Origin: Acetoanaerobium noterae
GTDB taxonomy: Bacteria; Bacillota; Clostridia; Peptostreptococcales; Filifactoraceae
Length of the DNA: 64,000 nt
NCBI RefSeq assembly: GCF_900168025.1
Contig: NZ_FUYN01000005.1
Coordinates: forward strand, 62,001 to 126,000
Reading direction: 5' to 3'
Shown: positions 56,815 to 64,000 of the stretch, one piece after another
Layout of the letters: each line of letters starts with the position of its first letter
Position numbering within the stretch: the first letter of the stretch is position 1
Translations under genes and position numbers: made by a program
The notes under the pieces: model-generated
What the model was told of the DNA's origin: nothing
What the model saw: the letters and a program-made list of their open reading frames with translations, nothing else
Database searches by the model: none

Positions 56815-57249
56815 ATGCGAGAAGTAGGTTTAGTGGTTAATGTAGAAGCTAACAACGCATATGTGCAAATTGATAGAAAAACAGCTTGCGAAAGCTGTAA
56901 AGCGTGTGGCTTGGGTACTAGTGATGAAAAATCAATTATAGTCCAAGCAATAAATAATATAAAAGCTCAAAAAGGAGATATAGTTGAACTTGATTTAGAA
57001 TCTCCAGATGTTCTTCTAGCGGCATTTATTATTTATGGAATACCACTACTTGCACTTATTTTAGGGATATTTGCTTCATATGGAGTAATGAAAGCTATTA
57101 ACTATAATTCTGAGATATTAATGCTATTAACTGGAGTAGTATTTATGATAATTTCTTTTATAATAATTAGACTAAATGAGCCAAAACTAAAAGAATCTAA
57201 AAAATTTAGTTCAACTGTAGTAGAAATTAAAGGTAAATCGTTAATATAA
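56815..57249 (+). CDS. RseC/MucC family membrane protein
   Basis: A 144-residue protein with the RseC pattern: an N-terminal beta domain containing CESCKACG (three cysteines), a hydrophilic segment, then two membrane helices (about 61-82 and 92-112) and a short cytoplasmic tail. RseC proteins are linked to sigma-E control and to Rnf/SoxR reduction in proteobacteria. In anaerobic Firmicutes they may help an electron-transport complex. Neither rnf nor sigma-E genes are adjacent here. GGAGG at 56803 precedes the ATG. Confidence 0.85.
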   Translation: MREVGLVVNVEANNAYVQIDRKTACESCKACGLGTSDEKSIIVQAINNIKAQKGDIVELDLESPDVLLAAFIIYGIPLLALILGIFASYGVMKAINYNSEILMLLTGVVFMIISFIIIRLNEPKLKESKKFSSTVVEIKGKSLI

Positions 57250-57273
57250 TTAATGTTTATAGGGCTATGAAAT

Positions 57274-57325
57274 AAAGCAGGATTACTTTTGTGATGAAGT
57301 TTCACAAATATAATCCTGCTTTTTT
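57274..57325. terminator. Bidirectional terminator between rseC-like (+) and ThrE pair (-)
   Basis: AAAGCAGGATTA (57274-57285) / TAATCCTGCTTT (57311-57322) plus inner TTTGTGA/TCACAAA (57288-57294/57302-57308), with T residues to the right and A/T-rich bases to the left. It lies between convergent genes. Confidence 0.9.
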
Positions 57326-57378
57326 AACTATTATAATATGCTCTGATATAATCATAAAAATATTTAGGTTTAAATTAA

Positions 57379-57834
57379 CTAAATTCTTGGCAAGGTCATT
57401 GGCTTTTTTGAATTTTTTCTTTTCAAGATTTTTGCTATTGAAGAAACTAGAATTACTCCTATTGCTATAGCTCCTGAATTGAAAATAGTATTTAGACCTA
57501 GAGACAATCCTTGCTCTAAATTATTTTGAAGCAAATTGAGCATTGTACTATATATACCGTAGCCTGGAACCAATGGTATTATTCCAGGTATGACAAATGC
57601 AGTAACAGGGTTTTTATTTATTCTAGCAAATAGCTCTCCTAACGCAGCAACTGAAATTGCAGCAATTAAGTTTGCGGGGGCTGGTGAAATTAATGGTTGA
57701 AGAGCCGTATAAACAGTCCAACCAGTACCGCCACAAAGACCACCATAAATAAGGGATTTCTTTGGAGTATTAAAAACAACAGCAAAACCAACTGTAGCAA
57801 AAAAAGAATATATAAAATGTAGTATTAGTGACAT
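57379..57834 (-). CDS. Threonine/serine exporter, small subunit (YjjB/DUF3815 type)
   Basis: A 151-residue polytopic membrane protein with four or five hydrophobic segments; FVIPGIIPLVPGYGIYSTML is the conserved family motif. It corresponds to the C-terminal half of ThrE, with the N-terminal half in the preceding gene. The start codon shares one base with the upstream stop (TAATG), so the two are coupled. The pair would export threonine, serine or related small molecules; substrate assignment is by family only. Confidence 0.88.
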   Translation of the reverse strand: MSLILHFIYSFFATVGFAVVFNTPKKSLIYGGLCGGTGWTVYTALQPLISPAPANLIAAISVAALGELFARINKNPVTAFVIPGIIPLVPGYGIYSTMLNLLQNNLEQGLSLGLNTIFNSGAIAIGVILVSSIAKILKRKNSKKPMTLPRI

Positions 57835-58613
57835 TAGATTACACCTCCAAGCATTATCAGCAGTTTAAGAGCGCTACCTATTCCTACCGCAATAGCAATG
57901 GCTGTAAGCAATGCCTCAGATACTCTAGATACGCCAGAAATAAGATCACCAGATATGAAATCACGTATACCATTGGTTAAGGCAACGCCTGGAAGAAGAG
58001 GCATTATTGAGCCAACTATAACCATGTCAAGACTGTGACCAAACCCTATCTTTCTAACTACTATTGCAAGAATTCCTATAATGAAGCTAGCAGCTGCATT
58101 TGCTAAAAATGATGTTTCTGAAAGTCGCTCTAATTTTTCAAAGCTAATCATGGCAATCATAGATATGAAAAATGCTACTATAAAATCGCTGATTTTACCG
58201 CCAAAAATAAGCGCGAACATTCCAGAAGCTAGACCTGCCCAAATCATTTTAGTAAGAGTTTTATAAGAAGGAGCTTTGTCTATTTTTTTTAATTCCTTAA
58301 TACCTTCCCATATATCTAAATCATCTAATATAAATTCTCTTGAAAAGTCATTTATCATAGCCACTTTATTTAAATCAGTATTTCTAAATTTAATTCTTTT
58401 AATAAAGCTGTATCCATCAAATCTGTCATCAGATACGATAATTACTGTAGGCGTAACAAAAGCACTTATATGCTTAAGTTTTTTTGATTTACAGATTCTT
58501 GTGATCGTATCTTCCACTCTATAGGTTTCAGCTCCATTTTTAAGCATGATTTCGCCAGCATATAATGCTAATCTTAAAATTTGTTTTTTCTGCATGTCAT
58601 TTAGTTGAGTCAT
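57834..58613 (-). CDS. Threonine/serine exporter, large subunit (YjjP/DUF1212 type)
   Basis: A 259-residue protein with a cytoplasmic N-terminal part (GEIMLKNGAETYRVEDTITRIC) and five hydrophobic segments including GSIMPLLPGVALTNGIRD, the same motif type as its partner. It is the DUF1212/YjjP half of ThrE. The start is ATG at 58613 on the minus strand after GGTGGTGGAG; an upstream ATG at 58655 lies before the ribosome site. A minus-strand TATAAT at 58652-58647 would be its -10 element. It is divergent from glyA (serine hydroxymethyltransferase), which suggests a link to serine/glycine/threonine balance. Confidence 0.88.
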   Translation of the reverse strand: MTQLNDMQKKQILRLALYAGEIMLKNGAETYRVEDTITRICKSKKLKHISAFVTPTVIIVSDDRFDGYSFIKRIKFRNTDLNKVAMINDFSREFILDDLDIWEGIKELKKIDKAPSYKTLTKMIWAGLASGMFALIFGGKISDFIVAFFISMIAMISFEKLERLSETSFLANAAASFIIGILAIVVRKIGFGHSLDMVIVGSIMPLLPGVALTNGIRDFISGDLISGVSRVSEALLTAIAIAVGIGSALKLLIMLGGVI

Positions 58614-58704
58614 AACTCCACCACCTTTTTTATTGTCCGTATAAAAATTATACAACGAAAACTACCATAAAAAATAAATATTTTTATATATTTCCATTTT
58701 TTTA

Positions 58705-58713
58705 TGGTATTAT
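58705..58713 (+). promoter_or_regulatory. Extended -10 promoter of glyA
   Basis: TGGTATTAT, an extended -10, sits 48 bases before the glyA ATG. The -35 is not clear. The intergenic region is AT-rich with no riboswitch-like structure that I can see. Confidence 0.45.
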
Positions 58714-58760
58714 ATTGTTGAACAAGTCAAAAAATTTAAAATATTCCATGAGGTGATAAC

Positions 58761-60002
58761 ATGAATTTTGAAAATTTAAAGAAGTTTGATCCAGAAGTCT
58801 ATGAAACTTTAAAAACGGAATTAGAAAGACAAAGAACAAATATTGAATTGATTGCTTCAGAAAATATCGTGAGTGAAGCAGTTATGGAAGCTATGGGAAG
58901 CTATTTTACTAATAAATACGCAGAAGGGTATCCTGGCAAAAGATACTATGGCGGTTGCGAGCACGTAGATGTAATGGAAAATTATGCAATAGATAGATTA
59001 AAAGAAATATTTGGAGCAGAGCATGCTAATGTCCAGCCTCACTCTGGTTCACAAGCAAATATGGGAGTGTACTTTGCATTCTTAAAGCCAGGAGATAAGG
59101 TTATGGGTATGAACCTATCTCAGGGAGGTCATTTAACTCATGGATCTCCAGTTAATATATCTGGCCAGTATTTTGACTTTACTGAGTACGGGGTAGCCAA
59201 AGAAGATGGCATGATTGACTTTGATGAAGTGAGAAGACTAGCTCATGAAATTAAACCTAAAATGATTGTTGCTGGGGCGAGTGCGTATCCAAGAGAAATT
59301 GATTTTAAAAAATTCAAAGAAATTGCAGATGAAGTTGGAGCATATCTTATGGTAGATATGGCTCATATTGCTGGCCTTGTTGCTGCTGGTCTTCATAATA
59401 ATCCTTGCGAGGTTGCAGATTTCGTGACTAGTACTACACATAAAACTTTGAGAGGTCCACGTGGGGGAGTAATTTTATGTAAGAAAGAATATGCTACTAA
59501 GATTGATAAAGCAATTTTCCCTGGAATTCAAGGTGGTCCTCTAGAGCATGTAATTGCAGCTAAAGCAGTTTGCTTTAAAGAGGCACTTAGCCCAGACTTT
59601 AAGGAATATCAAAAGAAAGTAGTTGCAAATGCAAAAGCTCTTTCAGATGCATTAATTAAAAGAGGTTTTGATATAGTTAGTGGTGGAACTGATAATCATA
59701 TAGTACTTCTTGATTTAAGAAGTAAAAATGTTACTGGTAAAGATGCTGAAAAATTATTAGATGAAGCACATATAACTGTAAATAAAAATTCTATTCCGTT
59801 CGACCCAGCTAATTTCTTAATAACTAGTGGTGTAAGACTTGGAACACCAGCTGTTACTACAAGAGGTATGAATGAAGAGGATATGGAAACTATTGCAGAA
59901 ATAATTGAAGTAGTATTAGGTCAAAAGGATATCGAAAAAGCAAAACAAATGTCTAGAGCTCTGACTGATAAGTATCCTTTATACAAAGATGCAGTATTAT
60001 AA
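58761..60002 (+). CDS. glyA: Serine hydroxymethyltransferase
   Basis: PLP enzyme that interconverts serine and glycine with tetrahydrofolate, feeding one-carbon units and glycine. The 413-residue protein shows [31 protein letters not shown] and [13 protein letters not shown] with PLP lysine K228. In a Stickland fermenter, glycine is a substrate of the selenoenzyme glycine reductase, so this gene sits well with the tRNA-Sec. GAGGTGAT precedes the ATG; a strong terminator follows. Confidence 0.97.
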   Translation: MNFENLKKFDPEVYETLKTELERQRTNIELIASENIVSEAVMEAMGSYFTNKYAEGYPGKRYYGGCEHVDVMENYAIDRLKEIFGAEHANVQPHSGSQANMGVYFAFLKPGDKVMGMNLSQGGHLTHGSPVNISGQYFDFTEYGVAKEDGMIDFDEVRRLAHEIKPKMIVAGASAYPREIDFKKFKEIADEVGAYLMVDMAHIAGLVAAGLHNNPCEVADFVTSTTHKTLRGPRGGVILCKKEYATKIDKAIFPGIQGGPLEHVIAAKAVCFKEALSPDFKEYQKKVVANAKALSDALIKRGFDIVSGGTDNHIVLLDLRSKNVTGKDAEKLLDEAHITVNKNSIPFDPANFLITSGVRLGTPAVTTRGMNEEDMETIAEIIEVVLGQKDIEKAKQMSRALTDKYPLYKDAVL

Positions 60003-60014
60003 AAAATTTATGTT

Positions 60015-60050
60015 AAAATAAGGTTAGAATTATTCTAACCTTATTTTTTT
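60015..60050 (+). terminator. Terminator after glyA
   Basis: AAAATAAGGTTAG (60015-60027) / CTAACCTTATTTT (60035-60047) with a seven-base loop and T run. The T run abuts GGAGG, the ribosome site of the next gene. Confidence 0.93.
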
Positions 60051-60065
60051 TGGAGGATATTAATT

Positions 60066-61457
60066 ATGAAGAGCAAATTCCAACAGATAGTGATGCAAAA
60101 AATTTTGCATCACATACAAGAAGGGGTACATGTAATAGATAAAGAGGGAAATACAGTAGTTTATAATGAAGCAATGGCTAGGCTTGAAGATATGAAAGAA
60201 GTAGATGTAATTAAAAAACCTTTGCTTGAAGTGTTTAAAGGAATGAAAATTAATGAAAGTACATTGCTTACTGCTCTGAACAATAAAGTTGACATTATAA
60301 ATAAAAAGCAAACTTATTTAAATAAGGATGGTAAAGAAATTACTACAATTAATACAACTATGCCACTTCTTAATAATAAAGAGGTTGTAGGAGCGATTGA
60401 AATTGCTAAAAATATAACTGAAATTCAGGAAATGTCAGAAACTATACTTGAGCTTCAAAAAGAAATTAATACTCCAAACAGACGAATAAAGAAAATAAAA
60501 AAATATACATTTGAAAATATTTATGGCAAAGATTTAGAGTTTTCAGCCTCGTTATCAATTGCTAGAAAGGCTGCAAAAACTACTGCATCTGTGTTTATTT
60601 ATGGAGAAACAGGAACTGGAAAAGAGCTAATTGCTCAAAGTATTCATTATGAGGGACCAAGAAAGGCTATGCCATTTTTGGCACAAAACTGCGCAGCTCT
60701 TCCTGAGTCTCTACTAGAAGGAATTCTTTTTGGAACCTCTAAGGGCGGATTTACTGGCGCAATAGATAGGCCAGGATTATTTGAACAAGCAAATGGAGGG
60801 ACTTTGCTATTAGATGAAATCAACTCCATGCCATATGAGCTTCAAGCTAAATTACTTAGAGTGCTACAAGAAGGATACATAAGACGTGTAGGTGGAATGA
60901 AAGATATTCCTATCGATGTGAGAATAATTGCTACCACAAACGAACAGCCATCATTACTTGTAGATAAAGGAATACTCAGAAAAGATTTATATTATAGATT
61001 GAATATTATCCCAATTAATGTACCACCACTAAGAGCTAGAAAAGTGGATATTGTTCCACTTAGTGAGAGATTTATAAAAAAATACAATGAAATATATGAG
61101 AAAGAAGTATGGCTTATATCTGATAAGGCAAAGGAAAAATTAATCAACTATTCATGGCCTGGCAATGTAAGGGAATTAGAAAATACCATAATGGCAGCAC
61201 TATCTATGATAGATGATGAACATGTTATAAACGAAAACAATATTTTGCTACCTGAAACTGACAATAGCTTTGTAGGAGCTACTGCAAAACAAATTGATAT
61301 ATCTAAGAAAAATTTAAATCAAATTCTAGAGGAAATAGAAATGAGCTTAATAATGGATTCATTAAAGAGAAATTCTTTAAATATAAGCAAAGCTGCTAAT
61401 GAACTAGGGATAAAACGGCAAACCTTACAGCATAAAATTAAAAAATATAAAATTTAG
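60066..61457 (+). CDS. Sigma-54-dependent transcriptional activator, RocR-like (PAS-AAA-Fis)
   Basis: A 463-residue enhancer-binding protein. An N-terminal PAS sensor (about 8-120, VHVIDKEGNTVVYNEAMARL) is followed by an AAA+ domain with Walker A GETGTGKE (180-187), sigma-54 contact loop GGFTGA (227-232) in place of the usual GAFTGA, Walker B GGTLLLDE (244-251) and RKDLYYRLNIIPI. A Fis-type helix-turn-helix (about 436-460, NISKAANELGIKRQTLQHKI) ends it. The order and length resemble B. subtilis RocR, which senses ornithine/citrulline. It most likely activates the sigma-54 promoter just upstream of ord. It lacks a phospho-receiver domain, so a ligand is the likely signal. Confidence 0.93.
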   Translation: MKSKFQQIVMQKILHHIQEGVHVIDKEGNTVVYNEAMARLEDMKEVDVIKKPLLEVFKGMKINESTLLTALNNKVDIINKKQTYLNKDGKEITTINTTMPLLNNKEVVGAIEIAKNITEIQEMSETILELQKEINTPNRRIKKIKKYTFENIYGKDLEFSASLSIARKAAKTTASVFIYGETGTGKELIAQSIHYEGPRKAMPFLAQNCAALPESLLEGILFGTSKGGFTGAIDRPGLFEQANGGTLLLDEINSMPYELQAKLLRVLQEGYIRRVGGMKDIPIDVRIIATTNEQPSLLVDKGILRKDLYYRLNIIPINVPPLRARKVDIVPLSERFIKKYNEIYEKEVWLISDKAKEKLINYSWPGNVRELENTIMAALSMIDDEHVINENNILLPETDNSFVGATAKQIDISKKNLNQILEEIEMSLIMDSLKRNSLNISKAANELGIKRQTLQHKIKKYKI

Positions 61458-61499
61458 CAAAATAATTTGCACTAAAGTGCAAATTATTTTGCTTTTTTT
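61456..61499 (+). terminator. Strong terminator after the activator gene
   Basis: GCAAAATAATTTGCAC (61457-61472) / GTGCAAATTATTTTGC (61477-61492), a 16-base perfect stem with a TAAA loop and seven T residues. It begins in the stop codon of the activator gene, isolating ord from read-through. Confidence 0.95.
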
Positions 61500-61555
61500 A
61501 TTCAAATACAATAATTTTATTCAAAATTTTCGGATTTTTTAAATAATAAATAAAT

Positions 61556-61604
61556 GTCTTATTATAAGAATAGTCTTGAAAATGGCTTAATAACCACCTA
61601 AGAC
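61556..61604. promoter_or_regulatory. Candidate upstream activating sites for the RocR-like activator
   Basis: Several repeats lie 47-96 bases upstream of the -24 element: palindrome TCTTAT-T-ATAAGA (61557-61569); GTCTT at 61556 and 61573, with the inverted AAGAC at 61600; imperfect palindrome GGCTTAATAACC (61584-61595). Sigma-54 activators normally bind such inverted repeats here. Which repeat is the true site is unknown. Confidence 0.4.
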
Positions 61605-61651
61605 GTTATTAATTTTAAATAAAATTAGCAAAATTATAAATAATAAAATAT

Positions 61652-61667
61652 TGGCATTGATATTGCT
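61652..61667 (+). promoter_or_regulatory. Sigma-54 (-24/-12) promoter of ord-ortA-ortB
   Basis: TGGCAT (61652-61657), five bases, TTGCT (61663-61667) matches the sigma-54 consensus TGGCAC-N5-TTGCW at all but one position, with GG and GC twelve bases apart and a T before the TGG. The expected start is about 61678, giving a 50-base leader to ord. No good sigma-A promoter lies in this gap. Confidence 0.88.
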
Positions 61668-61728
61668 ATTAACAAAAGATGTGTGTTAAATATGATTATT
61701 TACTTATATAACGAGGAGGAAATTAATA

Positions 61729-62790
61729 ATGGAAAAAGTTAAAGTAATAATAATGGGTCTAGGAGCTATGGGCGGAGGAATGGCCGATATGCTATTAAAG
61801 AAACAAGGAGTAGAAATCGTTGGGGTTGTAGGTAGAGGTAAAATGCTAGGAACTAGCATGTATGATCATATTTCAACTCCAAGAGGAGATAGAGAAGATG
61901 TAATTGTTGGAGCTATGGAAGATGTTATAACAGAAAAAGCTGCGGATGTAGTTTTACTTTGCACAGATTCATTTACAAGAAAAGCATTTGATAAAATAAA
62001 ATTTATAGTAGAAAAGAAAATTAATGTTATTTCATCTGCAGAAGAAATGGCATATCCTATGGCACAAGAGCCAGAGCTAGCAAAAGAAATAGACAGATTA
62101 GCAAAAGAAAATGGAGTATCTGTTCTTGGAACAGGAATTAATCCTGGTCTTATTATGGATTTACTAGTGATACTTATGACTGGATGCTGTGAAGAAGTTC
62201 ATTCAATTTTATCAAGAAGAGTAAACAGCCTTTCTCCATTTGGACCTGCTGTAATGGAAGAGCAAGGAATAGGCATTACAGTTGAAGAGTTTAACAAAGG
62301 AGTACAAGAAGGAACTCTAGCAGGGCACGTTGGTTTCCATGAGTCTATTGGAATGATTGCAGATGCAATTGGATGGAAGCTCAGCGCGCCAATTACTCAA
62401 AGTATGGAGCCAATTGTAACTGATGTAGATAGAAAATCACCATATGGATTTGCTAAAGCTGGCAATGTTGCTGGATGCGCAATGAAAGGATTTGGATACG
62501 TTGATGGTGAGCTTAAGATTGAAATGGATCATCCACAACAAATCGAGCCAGAGCAAGTTGGAGTTCAAACAGGCGACTATGTAATTATAAACGGTGTGCC
62601 AAATATAAACATGGTTAACTCACCAGAGGTTCCAGGAGGAATTGGAACTATAGCAATGTGCGTTAATATGATTCCTCAAATTATAAATGCAAGACCAGGT
62701 CTTCACACTATGATAGATTTACCAGTACCAAGAGCTATCATGGGAGACTTTAGAGATTTAATATCTGAAGAAGCTAAAATCGTAAAATAA
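61729..62790 (+). CDS. ord: 2,4-diaminopentanoate dehydrogenase
   Basis: Oxidatively deaminates (2R,4S)-2,4-diaminopentanoate to 2-amino-4-oxopentanoate with NAD(P)+, a step of the oxidative ornithine pathway. The 353-residue protein starts with a Rossmann dinucleotide site (IIMGLGAMGGGMADMLL) and resembles dihydrodipicolinate reductase-like dehydrogenases; GTGINPGLIMDLL and SRRVNSLSPFGPAV are typical. The pairing with ortA and ortB downstream fixes the assignment. AGGAGGAAA precedes the ATG, and a sigma-54 promoter drives it. Confidence 0.93.
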   Translation: MEKVKVIIMGLGAMGGGMADMLLKKQGVEIVGVVGRGKMLGTSMYDHISTPRGDREDVIVGAMEDVITEKAADVVLLCTDSFTRKAFDKIKFIVEKKINVISSAEEMAYPMAQEPELAKEIDRLAKENGVSVLGTGINPGLIMDLLVILMTGCCEEVHSILSRRVNSLSPFGPAVMEEQGIGITVEEFNKGVQEGTLAGHVGFHESIGMIADAIGWKLSAPITQSMEPIVTDVDRKSPYGFAKAGNVAGCAMKGFGYVDGELKIEMDHPQQIEPEQVGVQTGDYVIINGVPNINMVNSPEVPGGIGTIAMCVNMIPQIINARPGLHTMIDLPVPRAIMGDFRDLISEEAKIVK

Positions 62791-62820
62791 AAATATATAA
62801 AAAAATAGGAAGTGACTAAA

Positions 62821-63126
62821 ATGGCAAAAAAAGGTGATTGGGTACTAATCCATAAGATAGTTCTTTCTCCTGAAGAAAGAGCGCCACAAGTTCCTGATGA
62901 TACTAAAAAAGTACCTCTTGAGATGTGGATTAAAGGCTATCTTAATGAGGATGCTCAAATCGGAGATCAAGTATCAATTACTACAAGAACTAAAAGAGTA
63001 GAAGAAGGAAAGCTTTTAGAAGTGAATCCATATTATACTCATGATTTCGGAAAATTCGTTCCTGAGCTTTTAAAAATTTCTGAGCAGGTTAGAGAAATTA
63101 CTTTTGGAGGTGAAGGAAATGAGTAA
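62821..63126 (+). CDS. ortA: 2-amino-4-ketopentanoate thiolase, alpha subunit
   Basis: Small subunit of the enzyme that splits 2-amino-4-oxopentanoate with CoA into acetyl-CoA and alanine. The 101-residue protein (KGDWVLIHKIVLSPEERAPQ ... DDTKKVPLEMWIKGYL) has no familiar catalytic fold I can name; it is recognised by sequence and context. ATG 62821 follows AGGAAGTGA at 62808-62816; the frame's GTG at 62812 lies within the ribosome site. It overlaps ortB by eight bases (63119-63126). Confidence 0.9.
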   Translation: MAKKGDWVLIHKIVLSPEERAPQVPDDTKKVPLEMWIKGYLNEDAQIGDQVSITTRTKRVEEGKLLEVNPYYTHDFGKFVPELLKISEQVREITFGGEGNE

Positions 63127-64000
63127 GGACATGTCATACAGTGGCGTTATGTCAAGAAGAAATGAGATAATGAAAAATGCTATTGGCATAGATTACACTA
63201 CTTTTGAAAGTGGCTCTTTATCTTTCGACTATGAAAAAATGATGAGAGAAACTGGATACACCTTAGAAGAAATGCAAAAGATCCAGTACTCTACAGGAGT
63301 AGGAAGAACTCCAGTTTTAGAGCTTAGAAATATAACAGCTTTGGCAAGAAAATATGCAGCGCCAGGAAAAGGAGCTAGAATATTTATAAAAGATGAAGCT
63401 GGAAATCCGTCTGGAAGTTTTAAAGCTAGAAGAGCTGCTAATGCTGTATATCATGCAAAAAAATTAGGATATAAAGGTGTTATAGCTGCCACAAGCGGAA
63501 ACTATGGTGCGGCAGTTGCTTCACAAGCAGCAATGGCAGGATTAAAGTGTATTATAGTACAAGAATGCTATGACTCAAAAGGAGTAGGCCAGCCTGAGAT
63601 AATCGAAAAAGCAAGAAAATGTGAAGCACTTGGGGCAGAGGTAGTTCAGCTATCAGTTGGTCCAGAGCTTTTTTATAAATTCTTATCGCTTTTAGAAGAA
63701 ACAGGATATTTCAACGCTTCATTATATACTCCATTTGGAATAGCTGGAGTAGAGACTTTAGGATATGAGCTTGCAGTTGAATTTAGAGAGGCTTATGGCA
63801 AGGATCCAGATGTAGTTGTTTGTTCAAATGCAGGTGGAGGAAATCTTACAGGTACAGCTAGAGGTCTTATTAAAGCTGGAGCACAGTCAGAAGTCGTGGC
63901 TGCAAGTGTAAATCTCCAAGGGCTTCATATGGCATCAGATACTCAATTTAATAAGAAATCCTTTACTACTAGCCATACTGGATTTGGTATGCCTTTTGCA
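63119..64000 (+). CDS. ortB: 2-amino-4-ketopentanoate thiolase, beta subunit (cut by window end)
   Basis: PLP-dependent large subunit of the thiolase. From ATG 63119 the frame is open to the last base, giving the first 294 residues. The fold is that of threonine synthase/tryptophan synthase beta: PSGSFKARRAANA holds the PLP lysine, AATSGNYGAAVASQA is the substrate loop, and SNAGGGNLTGTARGL binds the phosphate. GGAGGTGAAGG at 63106-63116 is the ribosome site inside ortA. The ornithine racemase and the 4,5-aminomutase genes (oraS/oraE) of the pathway would be expected downstream, outside the window. Confidence 0.9.
   Translation, partial: MSKDMSYSGVMSRRNEIMKNAIGIDYTTFESGSLSFDYEKMMRETGYTLEEMQKIQYSTGVGRTPVLELRNITALARKYAAPGKGARIFIKDEAGNPSGSFKARRAANAVYHAKKLGYKGVIAATSGNYGAAVASQAAMAGLKCIIVQECYDSKGVGQPEIIEKARKCEALGAEVVQLSVGPELFYKFLSLLEETGYFNASLYTPFGIAGVETLGYELAVEFREAYGKDPDVVVCSNAGGGNLTGTARGLIKAGAQSEVVAASVNLQGLHMASDTQFNKKSFTTSHTGFGMPFA

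Overview
The window comes from a low-GC, anaerobic, amino-acid-fermenting clostridial Firmicute. The right edge carries genes of the oxidative ornithine pathway (ord, ortA, ortB), and there is a selenocysteine tRNA at the left. Together with ackA and typical clostridial housekeeping gene order, this fits a Stickland-type organism such as Acetoanaerobium (Clostridium) sticklandii or a close relative. That assignment is an inference from gene content; no database was searched. The DNA is AT-rich and about 95% coding. Nearly all genes are on the plus strand. Only a class A PBP and a split threonine/serine exporter are on the minus strand. TTG and GTG starts are common.

Layout. 1-2.5 kb: sensor histidine kinase (start may lie outside the window), tRNA-Sec, ackA. 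2.5-4.8 kb: yceD-rpmF, plsX, asp23. 4.9-13.9 kb: a long close-packed run of nusB, a TsaD-like paralogue, xseA, xseB, ispA, a DUF212 membrane protein, dxs, tlyA, argR and recN. 14-20 kb: an envelope-linked cluster of SteA, a SteB/MctB-like protein, GT2, a MraY/WecA-like transferase, DUF3866, a Nudix hydrolase and a degenerate XerD-like protein. 20-24.4 kb: pyrimidine-nucleoside phosphorylase, mltG, an O-methyltransferase and a U32 (TrhP-type) protein. 24.4-27 kb: PBP1A on the minus strand. 27-31.7 kb: hflX, a HEAT-repeat protein, yigZ, a CoA-binding protein, nadE and a YebC-family gene. 31.8-35.8 kb: an S9 peptidase and a MarR-MATE pair. 35.8-44.3 kb: ruvCAB, spoIID-like, queA, tgt, yajC, secD and secF. 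44.3-57.3 kb: an ABC1/UbiB kinase, recJ, apt, relA/spoT, dtd, an MBL hydrolase, hemZ, hisS, aspS and an RseC-like protein. 57.4-60 kb: the ThrE-type exporter pair (minus) and glyA. 60-64 kb: a RocR-like sigma-54 activator, then a sigma-54 promoter driving ord-ortA-ortB (ortB runs off the edge).

How the parts work together. The right-hand locus turns 2,4-diaminopentanoate from ornithine into alanine plus acetyl-CoA, and AckA at the left can turn acetyl phosphate into ATP and acetate. The activator just upstream and a near-perfect -24/-12 element suggest that ornithine catabolism is induced through sigma-54. The 14-20 kb cluster keeps an order (recN, SteA, SteB-like ... Nudix, XerD-like) that I recall from mycobacteria, here with two lipid-carrier/glycosyl enzymes added. 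It is the best candidate for an under-described system. No rRNA, CRISPR array, insertion sequence, prophage or integrase-type mobile element was seen. No intergenic stretch exceeds about 300 bases; the largest, 61458-61728, holds a terminator, candidate activator sites and the sigma-54 promoter.
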